A stretch of DNA of 42,991 bases from an uncultured Lentisphaerota bacterium (GTDB lineage Bacteria > Verrucomicrobiota > Kiritimatiellia > CAIQIC01): positions 1-42,991 of the forward strand of contig CAIWHP010000231.1 of the NCBI GenBank assembly GCA_903912445.1. Direction: 5' to 3'. Positions 7,986 to 15,923 of the stretch are shown here, in pieces (position 1 is the stretch's first letter; the number at the start of each line of letters is the position of its first letter). A model generated the notes under the pieces. The model made no database searches. It was not told the DNA's origin and saw nothing but the letters and a program-made list of their open reading frames with translations. Made by a program: the position numbers and the translations under genes.

Positions 7986-9955
7986 CTTTCCCCCCCTGGC
8001 GCGGGCGCGGCCGTTGCGCGCCGGACCACGATCATCCGCAGTTGAGGGCTGATGGTGTGCTCGGCCACCTGCCAGTCAACGCGCGGCAAGCCGGCCACAT
8101 AGGCCTCCATGGCGCGGTTGGTGGCGTAACGCCGCTGCTGCTGTTCGATAAAGTTCTGCCGCAAGGCCGGGCTGACGTTGCCGAAGACGCCGAAGGCATG
8201 CTGGGACAGGTCTTCCTGTTCGTCCAGCACCACCAGAAACTGGTCGCCCATGGCCATGAATTTGGAGAGCGGATGGTTCACGGTGATCCGGTTGAAGACC
8301 AGTTGCGGGTTGCGTCCGGTGACGGCCCGAAAGACCTCGGCCTGCACCAGCGAGCGGGAGCATACCGCGACCGGTTTCCGGACGTCGAGTTGCTGTGCCA
8401 GGAAAGCGCGTAGCGCAGTGGTGGCGGCGTCACTCGGTGACGCCCATTGCGGGTATTTATGTAGCAGCCTGATCGAGCGGATCAATTCCTCCTCCGCGCT
8501 GCTGTTGAGCAGGGGATGCGCCGGTGGATGGACAAAGGTCCAGATGCTGCTGAGCACGAGACCTGCCAGCAGCCAGGGTTTCAGCCCGGCACGCCACGCG
8601 CCCAACTCACCAGCGATGACGCCACCCAGCACACCGGTGGCGATCAGCAAGCTCCAGCCTTCGCGCTGGTAGGCGGTGAACTGCAGCCAGCCGGTCGCCA
8701 CCTGGACGCTGGCCAGCCCGCCCCAACAACCGAGCAGCAAGTGCAGCGGCTGCCGGCGGCGGATGCCGCCCACCAAGGCGCCGGTGAACAGCACGCCCAA
8801 GCCCAGCAAGGCGGCATCGAACCAGGGCTCCTGCAAACCCCAGCGCTTGATGGAAAAGAAATCGCGCGCGAGCAGCGCCAAGGAAGCCAGCGGCGTCAAG
8901 TCCTCCGGCTGCACGCGCGCAGAGCCGAGCGTTTGGTCGGCAAAGGCCAGGATGATCACCGTCACATCGCGCTGCCCGATGGTGACGTGCGCCAAGTGAA
9001 TGGCCAGCAGGCCTAAGGCGGCGGCCAACGGCAGCAGAATCCGCGTGCCCCGCCGCCACAACGCAGCGCGCGTCCAGGGACCATCGAACAGGAACAGGAG
9101 AATCATCACGCCACAGACGTGCAGCAGCAGCATGGGCACCGTCAAAGCCAGACACACAAACCCTACCGCCAACCACAGGGTGCCGCGGCCGCGCGTCTCC
9201 GGCACCCGTGCCCACAGGTAGCCCAACAGCACCAGCGGCAGCACCACGAAGCCGATTTGGTTGGCAAACGTGCCGACGCCCGTCTTGAGCAGCAGCATCA
9301 AGCCGGGGAACCACGCCACCAGCCCTGCTCCACACAGCGCGGCGAAACCGGAGCCGCTGCCCGTGCGCACCAGCGCATATACCGCCAACACCATGGCCGC
9401 CCCAAAGAAGGCGCCGCCAAAGCGGGCCAGATGATACGGGTCCCAGCCGAACACGAGGGCCGGCAGGCTCATGATCCAGGCGAAGCCCGACGGATAACTC
9501 TCGTTGCCAATAAAGCCCCATGCGAGCACCTGGCGGACCATCGTCAGATGCGTATAGGCGTCCGACTGCCCCAGCGCCAAATGCTGGAGGGGGTGAATAC
9601 TGCGCACGCCCATGCTCACCAGCAAAATGCCGACGAGCACCCACGCTTCCCGTCTGGGAATTGTCAGCGTGGCCAGAGGCGAACGGCGTGGCCAGCAGAC
9701 CGCCGTCAGGTTGAGGACAGCGAAAACGCCAAAAAACCACCAGACTTCCACGCCTGGAGGCACACGCATCCACCGCCCCCAAATCAGCCCGCAGCAGCTT
9801 TGAACGGCAAAGCTGAGGAGCAAGGCCGCCAGCGCGGTCGTGGGCCAAGATCCGGACGTGAACCAGCGCCGGGCCGGCAGCCAGGCTGGCAGCAGGTAGA
9901 GCGCCGCAAACGAAGTCAGCACCGCTGACATGACCAGCACGTTGTTCATTTGCAT
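7982..9955 (-). CDS. Multi-spanning GT-C/STT3-like membrane protein, paralog 1
   Basis: This 657-residue polytopic membrane protein is the most divergent of three tandem paralogs. It keeps LLPAWLPARRW near the N-terminus, HLALGQSDAYTHLTMVRQ, ESYPSGFAW, WDPYHLARFGGAFFG and KTGVGTFANQIGF. The soluble C-terminal part contains SAEEELIRSIRLL, also found in both neighbours, and a late VNHPLSK-type region. The acidic DAYTH and DPYHLARF motifs are consistent with a GT-C-fold transferase with an extracytoplasmic active site, but the precise family is not recognised. The ATG at 9955 is used here (MQMNNVL); an ATG at 9949 is equally possible. It starts just beyond the stop of the upstream GT2 gene and its own stop overlaps the start of the fusion gene, so the three are probably co-translated. 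Confidence 0.7.
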   Translation of the reverse strand: MQMNNVLVMSAVLTSFAALYLLPAWLPARRWFTSGSWPTTALAALLLSFAVQSCCGLIWGRWMRVPPGVEVWWFFGVFAVLNLTAVCWPRRSPLATLTIPRREAWVLVGILLVSMGVRSIHPLQHLALGQSDAYTHLTMVRQVLAWGFIGNESYPSGFAWIMSLPALVFGWDPYHLARFGGAFFGAAMVLAVYALVRTGSGSGFAALCGAGLVAWFPGLMLLLKTGVGTFANQIGFVVLPLVLLGYLWARVPETRGRGTLWLAVGFVCLALTVPMLLLHVCGVMILLFLFDGPWTRAALWRRGTRILLPLAAALGLLAIHLAHVTIGQRDVTVIILAFADQTLGSARVQPEDLTPLASLALLARDFFSIKRWGLQEPWFDAALLGLGVLFTGALVGGIRRRQPLHLLLGCWGGLASVQVATGWLQFTAYQREGWSLLIATGVLGGVIAGELGAWRAGLKPWLLAGLVLSSIWTFVHPPAHPLLNSSAEEELIRSIRLLHKYPQWASPSDAATTALRAFLAQQLDVRKPVAVCSRSLVQAEVFRAVTGRNPQLVFNRITVNHPLSKFMAMGDQFLVVLDEQEDLSQHAFGVFGNVSPALRQNFIEQQQRRYATNRAMEAYVAGLPRVDWQVAEHTISPQLRMIVVRRATAAPAPGGER

Positions 9956-9959
9956 TTCT

Positions 9960-10853
9960 TTAGTCGGCCGCCTGTGCGGAGGGTGCGGCAACCGGACGGC
10001 AGAGCGCCCTTAAAACGCCGGCATGGTACGCCATGCGGCTCAGCATGACGATGGGCCAGAAGGCGATGACGCGCGGTTCGCGAAAGAGGGCCGGCAACGT
10101 CTGCGAAGTGGAGGTGAGCACGGCGTAGGGCAGGATCAAGAGCCAATATAGAAACGGCGAAGCCAACAGGACCGAGAGACGGGCCAGCCATGACACATGC
10201 TGATAGTGTCGGTGCAAAACCGTCAGCCCCGATCGACTTCCAGACAGAAAAGCTTGCCGCAGAATGGCGCCGAAACGGCCCCGGCCGTGGTCGTGCCGGA
10301 CCTCGACCTCGGGAGCAAACCAGCAGCGCCAGCCGGCCCTTTGCAGTTTTAAGGAGAAGTCCCAGTCTTCCGAGGCCAAGAGGCTTTCATCAAAGCCGCC
10401 GATCTGTCGGAACGCCTCCTCGCGGACCGCCAGCACAGCGGAGCCCAAGGCAAATTCCAGGCGCTTGTAGCCCTGGTAGCAATTGAACAAGGCATAGTCG
10501 GCGCAACGATCCCAAAAGGAATCCCGCGCCGCGGCCACGCGGCAACCCACGCCGCCCACCGTGACGTCGTTGAGGATCGGCAGCATGCGCTCCAGCCATT
10601 CCGGGGGCGGCAGACAGTCGTCATCTATGAAGGCGAGCAGGGAGGTCCTGGCGCGTGCCGCGCCGATATTCCGCATACGGCCCGGAGGATACAGCTCCGG
10701 GGTTTGCACCCAGGTGACCGCGCCGGACTGGGTGTCGGCCGCGGCGGACACGACGATGATCGCCGCGGGCCGCACGGTTTGGTTGCGCAAGGCCGCCAGC
10801 AGCGGAGGGAGGCGGCCGGGGCGACCGCAGGGGATGATGACTGTAATATCCAT
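9960..10853 (-). CDS. Glycosyltransferase family 2 with C-terminal membrane segments
   Basis: This 297-residue GT-A-fold transferase is likely a membrane-associated sugar transferase. It starts at the ATG at 10853 (MDITVIIPCGRPGR), directly after the previous stop. Features are ITVIIPC for nucleotide binding, MRNIGAARARTSLLAFIDDDC with the DxD-like triplet D77-D79, and GGFDESLLASEDWDFSLKLQRAGWR, the ED/DW acceptor-side motif typical of rhamnosyl- and galactosyl-type GT2 enzymes. The last 80 residues include hydrophobic stretches (LLASPFLYWLLILPYAV and IAFWPIVML) that probably anchor it. It is adjacent to a second GT2 whose own DDD motif is similar. Donor and acceptor are unknown. Confidence 0.85.
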   Translation of the reverse strand: MDITVIIPCGRPGRLPPLLAALRNQTVRPAAIIVVSAAADTQSGAVTWVQTPELYPPGRMRNIGAARARTSLLAFIDDDCLPPPEWLERMLPILNDVTVGGVGCRVAAARDSFWDRCADYALFNCYQGYKRLEFALGSAVLAVREEAFRQIGGFDESLLASEDWDFSLKLQRAGWRCWFAPEVEVRHDHGRGRFGAILRQAFLSGSRSGLTVLHRHYQHVSWLARLSVLLASPFLYWLLILPYAVLTSTSQTLPALFREPRVIAFWPIVMLSRMAYHAGVLRALCRPVAAPSAQAAD

Positions 10854-10854
10854 A

Positions 10855-11820
10855 TCAGGAGACCGGCGATAAGTTTGTAGGTAACCAGTGACCGCGCACC
10901 GCGCCGCACACATACGCCATATAAATCCGCCCACGGATACGCCCGGCGGGACCGGCCGCGCCCGCTGCCGCAAGCACGTTCCGCAGGACACGGCCCAGGC
11001 GCGCGGCGAGGTGTGGGCTGGCGGCGGCAGCGGAGGTGGGCAGCGACAGGCCGCCCGCGACCGGCGCCTGCTCGCGGAGCGTGCGGCGGATGAGGGTGTC
11101 GGTGATGCCGCCCCAATAGTAGCGGCGATAGAAAAACGCGGGCTGGACACGCTCCGCAGGCACGTCGTGGCGCATGCGAATATCCGGGTGGTAATAGAGC
11201 CGTCCGCCGCGCGCCTCGATGCGCCGCTGGAGCTGCGTTTCCTCCCCGGAGAGCAGCAGGTTGTTGACGCGGCCCAAGCGCTCGTCGAAGCCGCCCAGCT
11301 CCGCGAGCAGGGCGCGCGGGAAGAAGCTGTTGCCGCCGCCCAGACGTTCGTGCATTTCCAGCCAGCGGGGGCGGTCGCCGAAGTCGAGCGCGCCGAGACA
11401 TTCCTGCAGAGGTGCGTCCAGCCACGCGGGCGGCTGAACATGCCAGTCGAGATCGATCGGTCCACCGGCCCAAGCGGGGGTCGGCTGCACATCCTGAAAG
11501 GCCGCCAAGACCCCGGCCAGCCAGCCGGGCGTTGCCTGGCCGTCGTCATCGAGGTAGCCGACCACGGCGCCCTGCGCGGAGCGCCAGCCCACATTCCGGG
11601 CCCGCGACAAGCCCGCCACCGGTTCGAGAATGCACCGCACCCCCGCGTCGGCATGGGCGGCGCACACGGCGGGCGTGTTGTCGGTGGAGCCGTTGTCCAC
11701 AACAAAGACCTCGTACTGCGCGCGCGGCACCGTCTGCTGCAGAACGCTGCGCAGGCAGAGGTCCAGCAGCCGTGCGCGGTTGCGCGTGCAAATGATGACG
11801 GAGATAAGCGGGGCGTTCAT
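10855..11820 (-). CDS. Glycosyltransferase family 2
   Basis: This 321-residue GT-A glycosyltransferase opens with MNAPLISVIICTRNRARLLD. VDNGSTDNTP follows, and then SRARNVGWRSAQGAVVGYLDDD with metal-binding D91-D93. Further along are GGFDERLG and a GEETQLQRRIEARGG segment, the usual acceptor-binding acidic pair (EE). The C-terminal third is rich in Ala and Arg and may be peripheral to the membrane. The start at 11820 overlaps the stop of the upstream gene in an ATGA. Cytoplasmic transfer of an activated sugar to the growing glycan is the expected role; linkage and sugar are unknown. Confidence 0.88.
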   Translation of the reverse strand: MNAPLISVIICTRNRARLLDLCLRSVLQQTVPRAQYEVFVVDNGSTDNTPAVCAAHADAGVRCILEPVAGLSRARNVGWRSAQGAVVGYLDDDGQATPGWLAGVLAAFQDVQPTPAWAGGPIDLDWHVQPPAWLDAPLQECLGALDFGDRPRWLEMHERLGGGNSFFPRALLAELGGFDERLGRVNNLLLSGEETQLQRRIEARGGRLYYHPDIRMRHDVPAERVQPAFFYRRYYWGGITDTLIRRTLREQAPVAGGLSLPTSAAAASPHLAARLGRVLRNVLAAAGAAGPAGRIRGRIYMAYVCGAVRGHWLPTNLSPVS

Positions 11821-12848
11821 GTTGTTTTGTGCAGCAGGCTGTTGCCGGCCAGCGCGAGCCATTCACGCGGGGTGGTGTGGCGCGCACGGCGCAGCGGGTT
11901 GGCGGCATAGCGTTGCATCGCGGCCAGCCCCACAGCGCCGGCGTGAAAGCAGGCCCGGAACCAGACCTCGGCGCAGGTTCGCGCCAGGGTGTCGTCGGGA
12001 TAGTGGTGGGTGCGCCCGTTGGCGTCGAGGATGGCGCGTAGCCAGGCCGCCGCGCGATCGAGCTCGGCCGTGTGATGGATCGGGAAGCAGCGGCCGCGGC
12101 CGAGGCTGCGATGGAAGCGGCTGGCTTCGTCGTCGGCCGGCAGGCCGAGCGCGGAGAGCTCGCGCGTGGCGATGCGCGCGGCGTGGCGGTCCATCTCGCC
12201 CCAGTCGGCCTCGCTCATGCTCGCGCCGTGGATGCGATAGCGCAGCACGACCCGGTCCAGATTGACGCAGGGGAACAGGCGCAGGCAGCGTGTCCAGAGT
12301 TCATAGTCGTCGGTCGGACAGAAGGCGGGGTCGAACTGCAGGCCGTGACGCACGAACAGCTCGCGCCGGAACAGCACGGTCGGATGCGCAAAGGGATTGT
12401 CGAACAGCGCGTAGCACAGGGTCTCCCCGGCCGTTAACGGCGGGCGGTGGAAACTGCCGGCGCGCAGGCCGAAGGTGACGACGCGCCCGCCACACAGACC
12501 GACCTCGGTATGTGCGCGGAGAAAGTCGAGCTGGACCTGCAGGCGGTCGGGCAGGGCGATATCGTCGGCATCCATGCGCGCGATAAACTCGCCGCGCGCG
12601 AGCTCAAGACCGCGGTTGAGCGCACCGGAAAAGCCGAGGCGCTCCGTGCCGCCGGCGAGGCGCACCCGCGCATCCGCCGCCGCCAGTCCGGCGAGGATGT
12701 CCGGGGTGGCATCGGTCGAGCCGTCGTTGATGATGAGGAACTCGAAATCGGCGCACGTCTGCTGGAGGATGCTGGCGGCAGACTCGCGCAGAAACAGCGC
12801 GCCGTTGTGAACCGGCATCAGCACCGTGATGGCAGGTGGTTTGGGCAT
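11817..12848 (-). CDS. Glycosyltransferase family 2
   Basis: This 343-residue GT-A protein resembles EpsE/WaaE-like family 2 transferases. ITVLMPVHNGALFLRES and FLIINDGSTDATPDIL form the nucleotide-binding half. GFSGALNRGLELARGEFIARMDADD gives the DAD metal site, with ALPDRLQVQL after it. CPTDDYELWTRCLR is the acceptor-side aspartate region. About 90 C-terminal residues are helical and Arg-rich. It lies 2 bp downstream of the uncharacterised gene and overlaps the next GT2 by 4 bp, so the three GT2 genes in a row are probably translated together. The substrate is not predictable. Confidence 0.9.
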   Translation of the reverse strand: MPKPPAITVLMPVHNGALFLRESAASILQQTCADFEFLIINDGSTDATPDILAGLAAADARVRLAGGTERLGFSGALNRGLELARGEFIARMDADDIALPDRLQVQLDFLRAHTEVGLCGGRVVTFGLRAGSFHRPPLTAGETLCYALFDNPFAHPTVLFRRELFVRHGLQFDPAFCPTDDYELWTRCLRLFPCVNLDRVVLRYRIHGASMSEADWGEMDRHAARIATRELSALGLPADDEASRFHRSLGRGRCFPIHHTAELDRAAAWLRAILDANGRTHHYPDDTLARTCAEVWFRACFHAGAVGLAAMQRYAANPLRRARHTTPREWLALAGNSLLHKTT

Positions 12849-12850
12849 GG

Positions 12851-13738
12851 TCAGCGTACCGGGGGCAGGTTGCGGATGCTCCGTGCGACATCCGTCGCGC
12901 CGGTGCGTTCGAGAAAGTCCAGGGCCGCGGCATGGAGTTGGCCGCGGCTGATCAGCCCGCTCCAGAACATCGGGTAGGGGCCGTTCACGAAACGGAAATA
13001 GGGCTGCAGGCGGTCGTCGAGCTTTTGCAGTGTCCGCGCGCCGCCGAGGCGTGCGAGCAGCCGCGCCACGTGCAGCGCCAGCTTGGCCGCCGCGCGCGTG
13101 CGGCGGCGCTCATGCCAGCGCCGGCCCGCGCTGAAGGCATCCCCGCAAATGCGGAAGGTGCGTCCACACAGGGCGGGGTCGAGCGCGCGCGCCGCGGCGT
13201 CGGCCCCGCTTTCGAAGGCCCGCGCACTGAGGGTGGTCGGCTGCAGCGCGCGCAGTTGCGCCAGGATGTCGCGGAGTGTCGGCGCATGCCAGAAACCCGG
13301 GTGCAGGCTGAACTTCCAGCGGAAGTCTTCCGCGTTGCGCTGCCACCACAAGTGCTCGCGGCCCAGCACCGTGCCGGACTGCGGCTGGAACTGATCCCAG
13401 CCGAGCAGGTTGACCTGGATTGCGCCGAGCGCGGCCGCATTGGCCGGCAGCACGCGGTTGAGAAAATCGGCCTGGCATGGACCGAACGGCGGATGGTCGT
13501 CCAGAATCAAATAGAGCCACTCCACGCCGCGCGCCGCGAGCGCCGCGACGGCTTGGTGCGTGATGCCGATCCAGTCGCGGGCGTCGCCGGTGAAGGGCAG
13601 AACGTCGTCCGCCGCCGCGGTGAGCCCGCAGAACCAGACCGGCGGATGGTCCGCCCAGCACGTGTCGAGCCGTGCGTGGGTGAAGCGCGCGACCGGTGCA
13701 TAGGCGTCGCAGGTCGAAAGCAGAATGGCGAGGTTCAT
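12851..13738 (-). CDS. Uncharacterised protein, possible GT-A glycosyltransferase
   Basis: I do not recognise this 295-residue family with certainty. It begins MNLAILLSTCDAYAPVARF, reminiscent of the first strand of GT-A transferases. An acidic LYLILDDHPPFGPC follows at about residues 95-108, which could replace a DxD motif. NLLGWDQFQPQ, WWQRNAEDFRWKFSLHPGFWH and a terminal YPMFWSGLISRGQL are aromatic-rich blocks typical of sugar-acting enzymes. The middle part is Ala/Arg-rich. It lies between a GT4 and a GT2 gene, separated from the GT4 stop by a palindrome-containing gap. A glycosyltransferase role is an inference from context and the DD motif. Confidence 0.6.
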   Translation of the reverse strand: MNLAILLSTCDAYAPVARFTHARLDTCWADHPPVWFCGLTAAADDVLPFTGDARDWIGITHQAVAALAARGVEWLYLILDDHPPFGPCQADFLNRVLPANAAALGAIQVNLLGWDQFQPQSGTVLGREHLWWQRNAEDFRWKFSLHPGFWHAPTLRDILAQLRALQPTTLSARAFESGADAAARALDPALCGRTFRICGDAFSAGRRWHERRRTRAAAKLALHVARLLARLGGARTLQKLDDRLQPYFRFVNGPYPMFWSGLISRGQLHAAALDFLERTGATDVARSIRNLPPVR

Positions 13739-13751
13739 GCGCTGGGCTTGG

Positions 13752-13767
13752 TTTCCAACCTTGGGAA
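13752..13767. repeat. Palindrome TTTCCAA-CC-TTGGGAA in an intergenic gap
   Basis: This is an imperfect copy of the inverted repeat found three times before tsf, with one G-T wobble and a 2-nt centre. It occupies most of the 37-bp gap between the uncharacterised gene and the GT4 gene. It has no U tract, so it is not an obvious terminator. Confidence 0.5.
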
Positions 13768-13775
13768 GCTACGGG

Positions 13776-14888
13776 TCAGGGCGTGAGCAACCCTTGGAAA
13801 ATCTCCGCGTGGCGCTGCAGCCACGGCTGGACGTCGAGCGCGGTGACGGCGCGCGCGCGCGCGGCGGCGGCAAACTCTGCCCGCCGTCCTGCGACCTGCC
13901 GTAGTGCTGCGGCCAGAGCGGCGGGGCAGGGCGGGTGTTCCTGCTCGTAGTCGAGCGGGCCGCTCACTCCGCTGCCGGCACCCTCGCCGACGAGTTCGGG
14001 AACGCCCCCGGTGGCGGAATAGACGATGGGCAAACCGCAGGCGAGCGCCTCGACGACGAGGCGGGGGCAGGGGTCGTTGTATTTGGTGTGCAACAGGACG
14101 TGCGCGCTTTGCAGCAACGCGACAGCCGCAGTCTGGGGATACGGGCCGCGCAACTCCAGCGCCGCGCCAACGCCGCGCTTTTCGGCATAGGCACGCAGTT
14201 CGGACTGCGCGGCGGCGAAATCGTCGCGCCAGGCACAGCGTCCGGCGATGACAAGCCGTGCCTCGGGCAGCCGTGGCAGCAGCTCGGCGAGGGCATCCAC
14301 GGCCACTTGCGCCCGGGAGAAGGTGCCGTGGCTGCCGGCGAGCAGGATGACAAAACGGCCGGGCGCAGGATCGCATTTTGCGGGTGTGAAGACCGTGGTG
14401 TCCACGGGGTTGAGCAGAATTTCGCTCGGGCACGCAGCTGGGCCGAGATAACGATCGGCGGTCTGCTGGCAGAACCGGCTTTGGTAGACGACGTGATCGG
14501 CCTGCCGGAGCAGTTCGCGCATCGTCGCGTTGGAGCGCTCCCAGTCGGGGCCATACCAGCCGGGATAGGCAACGCCGTTCTGGTTGAGGACGAAGCGCGC
14601 GCCGGCACGGCGGGCCAGCGTGACGAGGCGCGGCGCGAAGAGCGGCTGGTAGCTGCTGATGAGATAAAGCAGGTTGGCGGCGCGAGGCGTGTTCGGAAAC
14701 CGGCGCTGCAAATCTTGCACCTTGATGATGCCGCCGTGGCCGAGTTCGTGGGGGGCCGGCAGGCGGTCAAAGCCGTAGAAGATCTTGGCGCCGCCGGATG
14801 CCGCTCCGCGCCTCCAGCGCAGCCGTTCGCGCAGTTCGACGGGCAACCGGAGCGCGGCGTTCAGTAGTGCTTGGAAATGACTTCGCAT
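13776..14888 (-). CDS. Glycosyltransferase family 4
   Basis: This 370-residue GT-B retaining glycosyltransferase has an N-terminal acceptor domain with LLYLISSYQPLFAPRLV and the VLNQNGVAYPGWYG segment. The linker SEILLNPVDTTVFTP leads into the donor domain, with FVILLAGSHGTFSRAQVAVDAL and LVIAGRC. The conserved EX7E-type region is PRLVVEALACGLPIVYSATGG followed by VPELVGEGAGSG. It uses a nucleotide-diphospho sugar in the cytoplasm or at the inner membrane face. The ATG at 14888 is 24 bp downstream of the methyltransferase stop. It ends before a small palindrome-bearing gap. The sugar donor is unknown. Confidence 0.9.
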   Translation of the reverse strand: MRSHFQALLNAALRLPVELRERLRWRRGAASGGAKIFYGFDRLPAPHELGHGGIIKVQDLQRRFPNTPRAANLLYLISSYQPLFAPRLVTLARRAGARFVLNQNGVAYPGWYGPDWERSNATMRELLRQADHVVYQSRFCQQTADRYLGPAACPSEILLNPVDTTVFTPAKCDPAPGRFVILLAGSHGTFSRAQVAVDALAELLPRLPEARLVIAGRCAWRDDFAAAQSELRAYAEKRGVGAALELRGPYPQTAAVALLQSAHVLLHTKYNDPCPRLVVEALACGLPIVYSATGGVPELVGEGAGSGVSGPLDYEQEHPPCPAALAAALRQVAGRRAEFAAAARARAVTALDVQPWLQRHAEIFQGLLTP

Positions 14889-14912
14889 GTGAGCGGATCT
14901 TCGGGCTTCGCC

Positions 14913-15869
14913 TTATTTCTTCCGCCCGATACACAGGCCTTTCAGGTCGCCATCCGGGCTGAGTTGTCCCTGGACGACGTCCAGCCGCTGGGCAAGGTAG
15001 CGCAACGTTTCCGTCCTTTCCTGCATGCCGGCAGGAGTGTCCAGGCCGTGCGCCTCGCTCGCGATGTAGTCAAAGAAGATGAGACCCTTGGGCTGCAACC
15101 GCTCGAGGAGGTACTCGGCAATGAAACGCGGTCGATGCAGATGTTCAAAAACCTCCTGCACGATGATCAGGTCGAAGGGTTTATCAACACCGTGGAGGGG
15201 ATCGTCAAAACGGTCAGTGGCAATCGTACAGAAGCGGACCGGAGCATCCGCCGCGAACACATGCCGCGAATAATGATACGGGAAACCGGGGATGTCGGCC
15301 AGGACCCAGTCGGCCGGCGTGCTGCTGCCGAAACGGCGCCACGTCCGATACATCGGCGCCCCGGCGCAGCCGTACTCGAGGATGCGCATGCCGGGCTTGA
15401 GCAGCCGCAAGAGCTCCCACGAACGGACGGGCTGCAACGCCTCGCGGTACACGAACTGAAAGACGGAGAAAAGGCCACAGGCATCCTGCCAGTTCGCGAC
15501 ATGTTCCTGCGGTGTGCTCCAGGACAAGGAGGCGTCCCGCTGGAAGCGGCACCGATACAGAAAACGCAGCTGGTGGAAGTCCATGACGGTCAGCGGACGG
15601 CCGGCCAGCACACGGTGCCAGTAGTCCGCGAACTCATGGAACCAAGCCCCCTCGAGGCCCAGGTTGACCCAGGGCTCCCAAGCCCCCGCGCGCTGCAGGA
15701 GGCGATACCGCAGCAGGGCCGACTGGCAGGCGAGCCACGAGCGCTGCACCGGACGTTTGGCGACGGCCCGCAACCATTCCTCTTGCGCTTGAATGGAGGC
15801 GGCCACATCCAGGCGCAGATCGTCGAAATGATTGCCGCCCGCTTGGTGAACGGCTTTAGGTGGGATCAT
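14913..15869 (-). CDS. SAM-dependent methyltransferase, class I
   Basis: This 318-residue protein starts at the ATG at 15869, with GGAGG four bases upstream; a start 24 bp further up is possible but lacks a better ribosome site. The SAM-binding motif I is MRILEYGCAGAPMYRTWRRF, followed by WVLADIPGFPYHYSRHVF (motif II area). FDLIIVQEVFEHLHRPRF is the post-motif typical of Methyltransf_11/23-like folds, followed by LQPKGLIFFDYIA. The N-terminal 130 residues are helical and not diagnostic. It probably O- or C-methylates a sugar or chain end in the glycan made by the locus. GT genes flank it on both sides. Confidence 0.82.
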   Translation of the reverse strand: MIPPKAVHQAGGNHFDDLRLDVAASIQAQEEWLRAVAKRPVQRSWLACQSALLRYRLLQRAGAWEPWVNLGLEGAWFHEFADYWHRVLAGRPLTVMDFHQLRFLYRCRFQRDASLSWSTPQEHVANWQDACGLFSVFQFVYREALQPVRSWELLRLLKPGMRILEYGCAGAPMYRTWRRFGSSTPADWVLADIPGFPYHYSRHVFAADAPVRFCTIATDRFDDPLHGVDKPFDLIIVQEVFEHLHRPRFIAEYLLERLQPKGLIFFDYIASEAHGLDTPAGMQERTETLRYLAQRLDVVQGQLSPDGDLKGLCIGRKK

Positions 15870-15923
15870 GGAACCTCCACGGGAACACGACATGCGAACC
15901 CCGTCCGCCCCTCGGCACCGGCT

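Noticed and set aside
13791-13800. CCCTTGGAAA, half of the palindrome repeat
   Set aside because: It lies inside the last codons of the GT4 gene and has no matching left arm, so it is probably chance.
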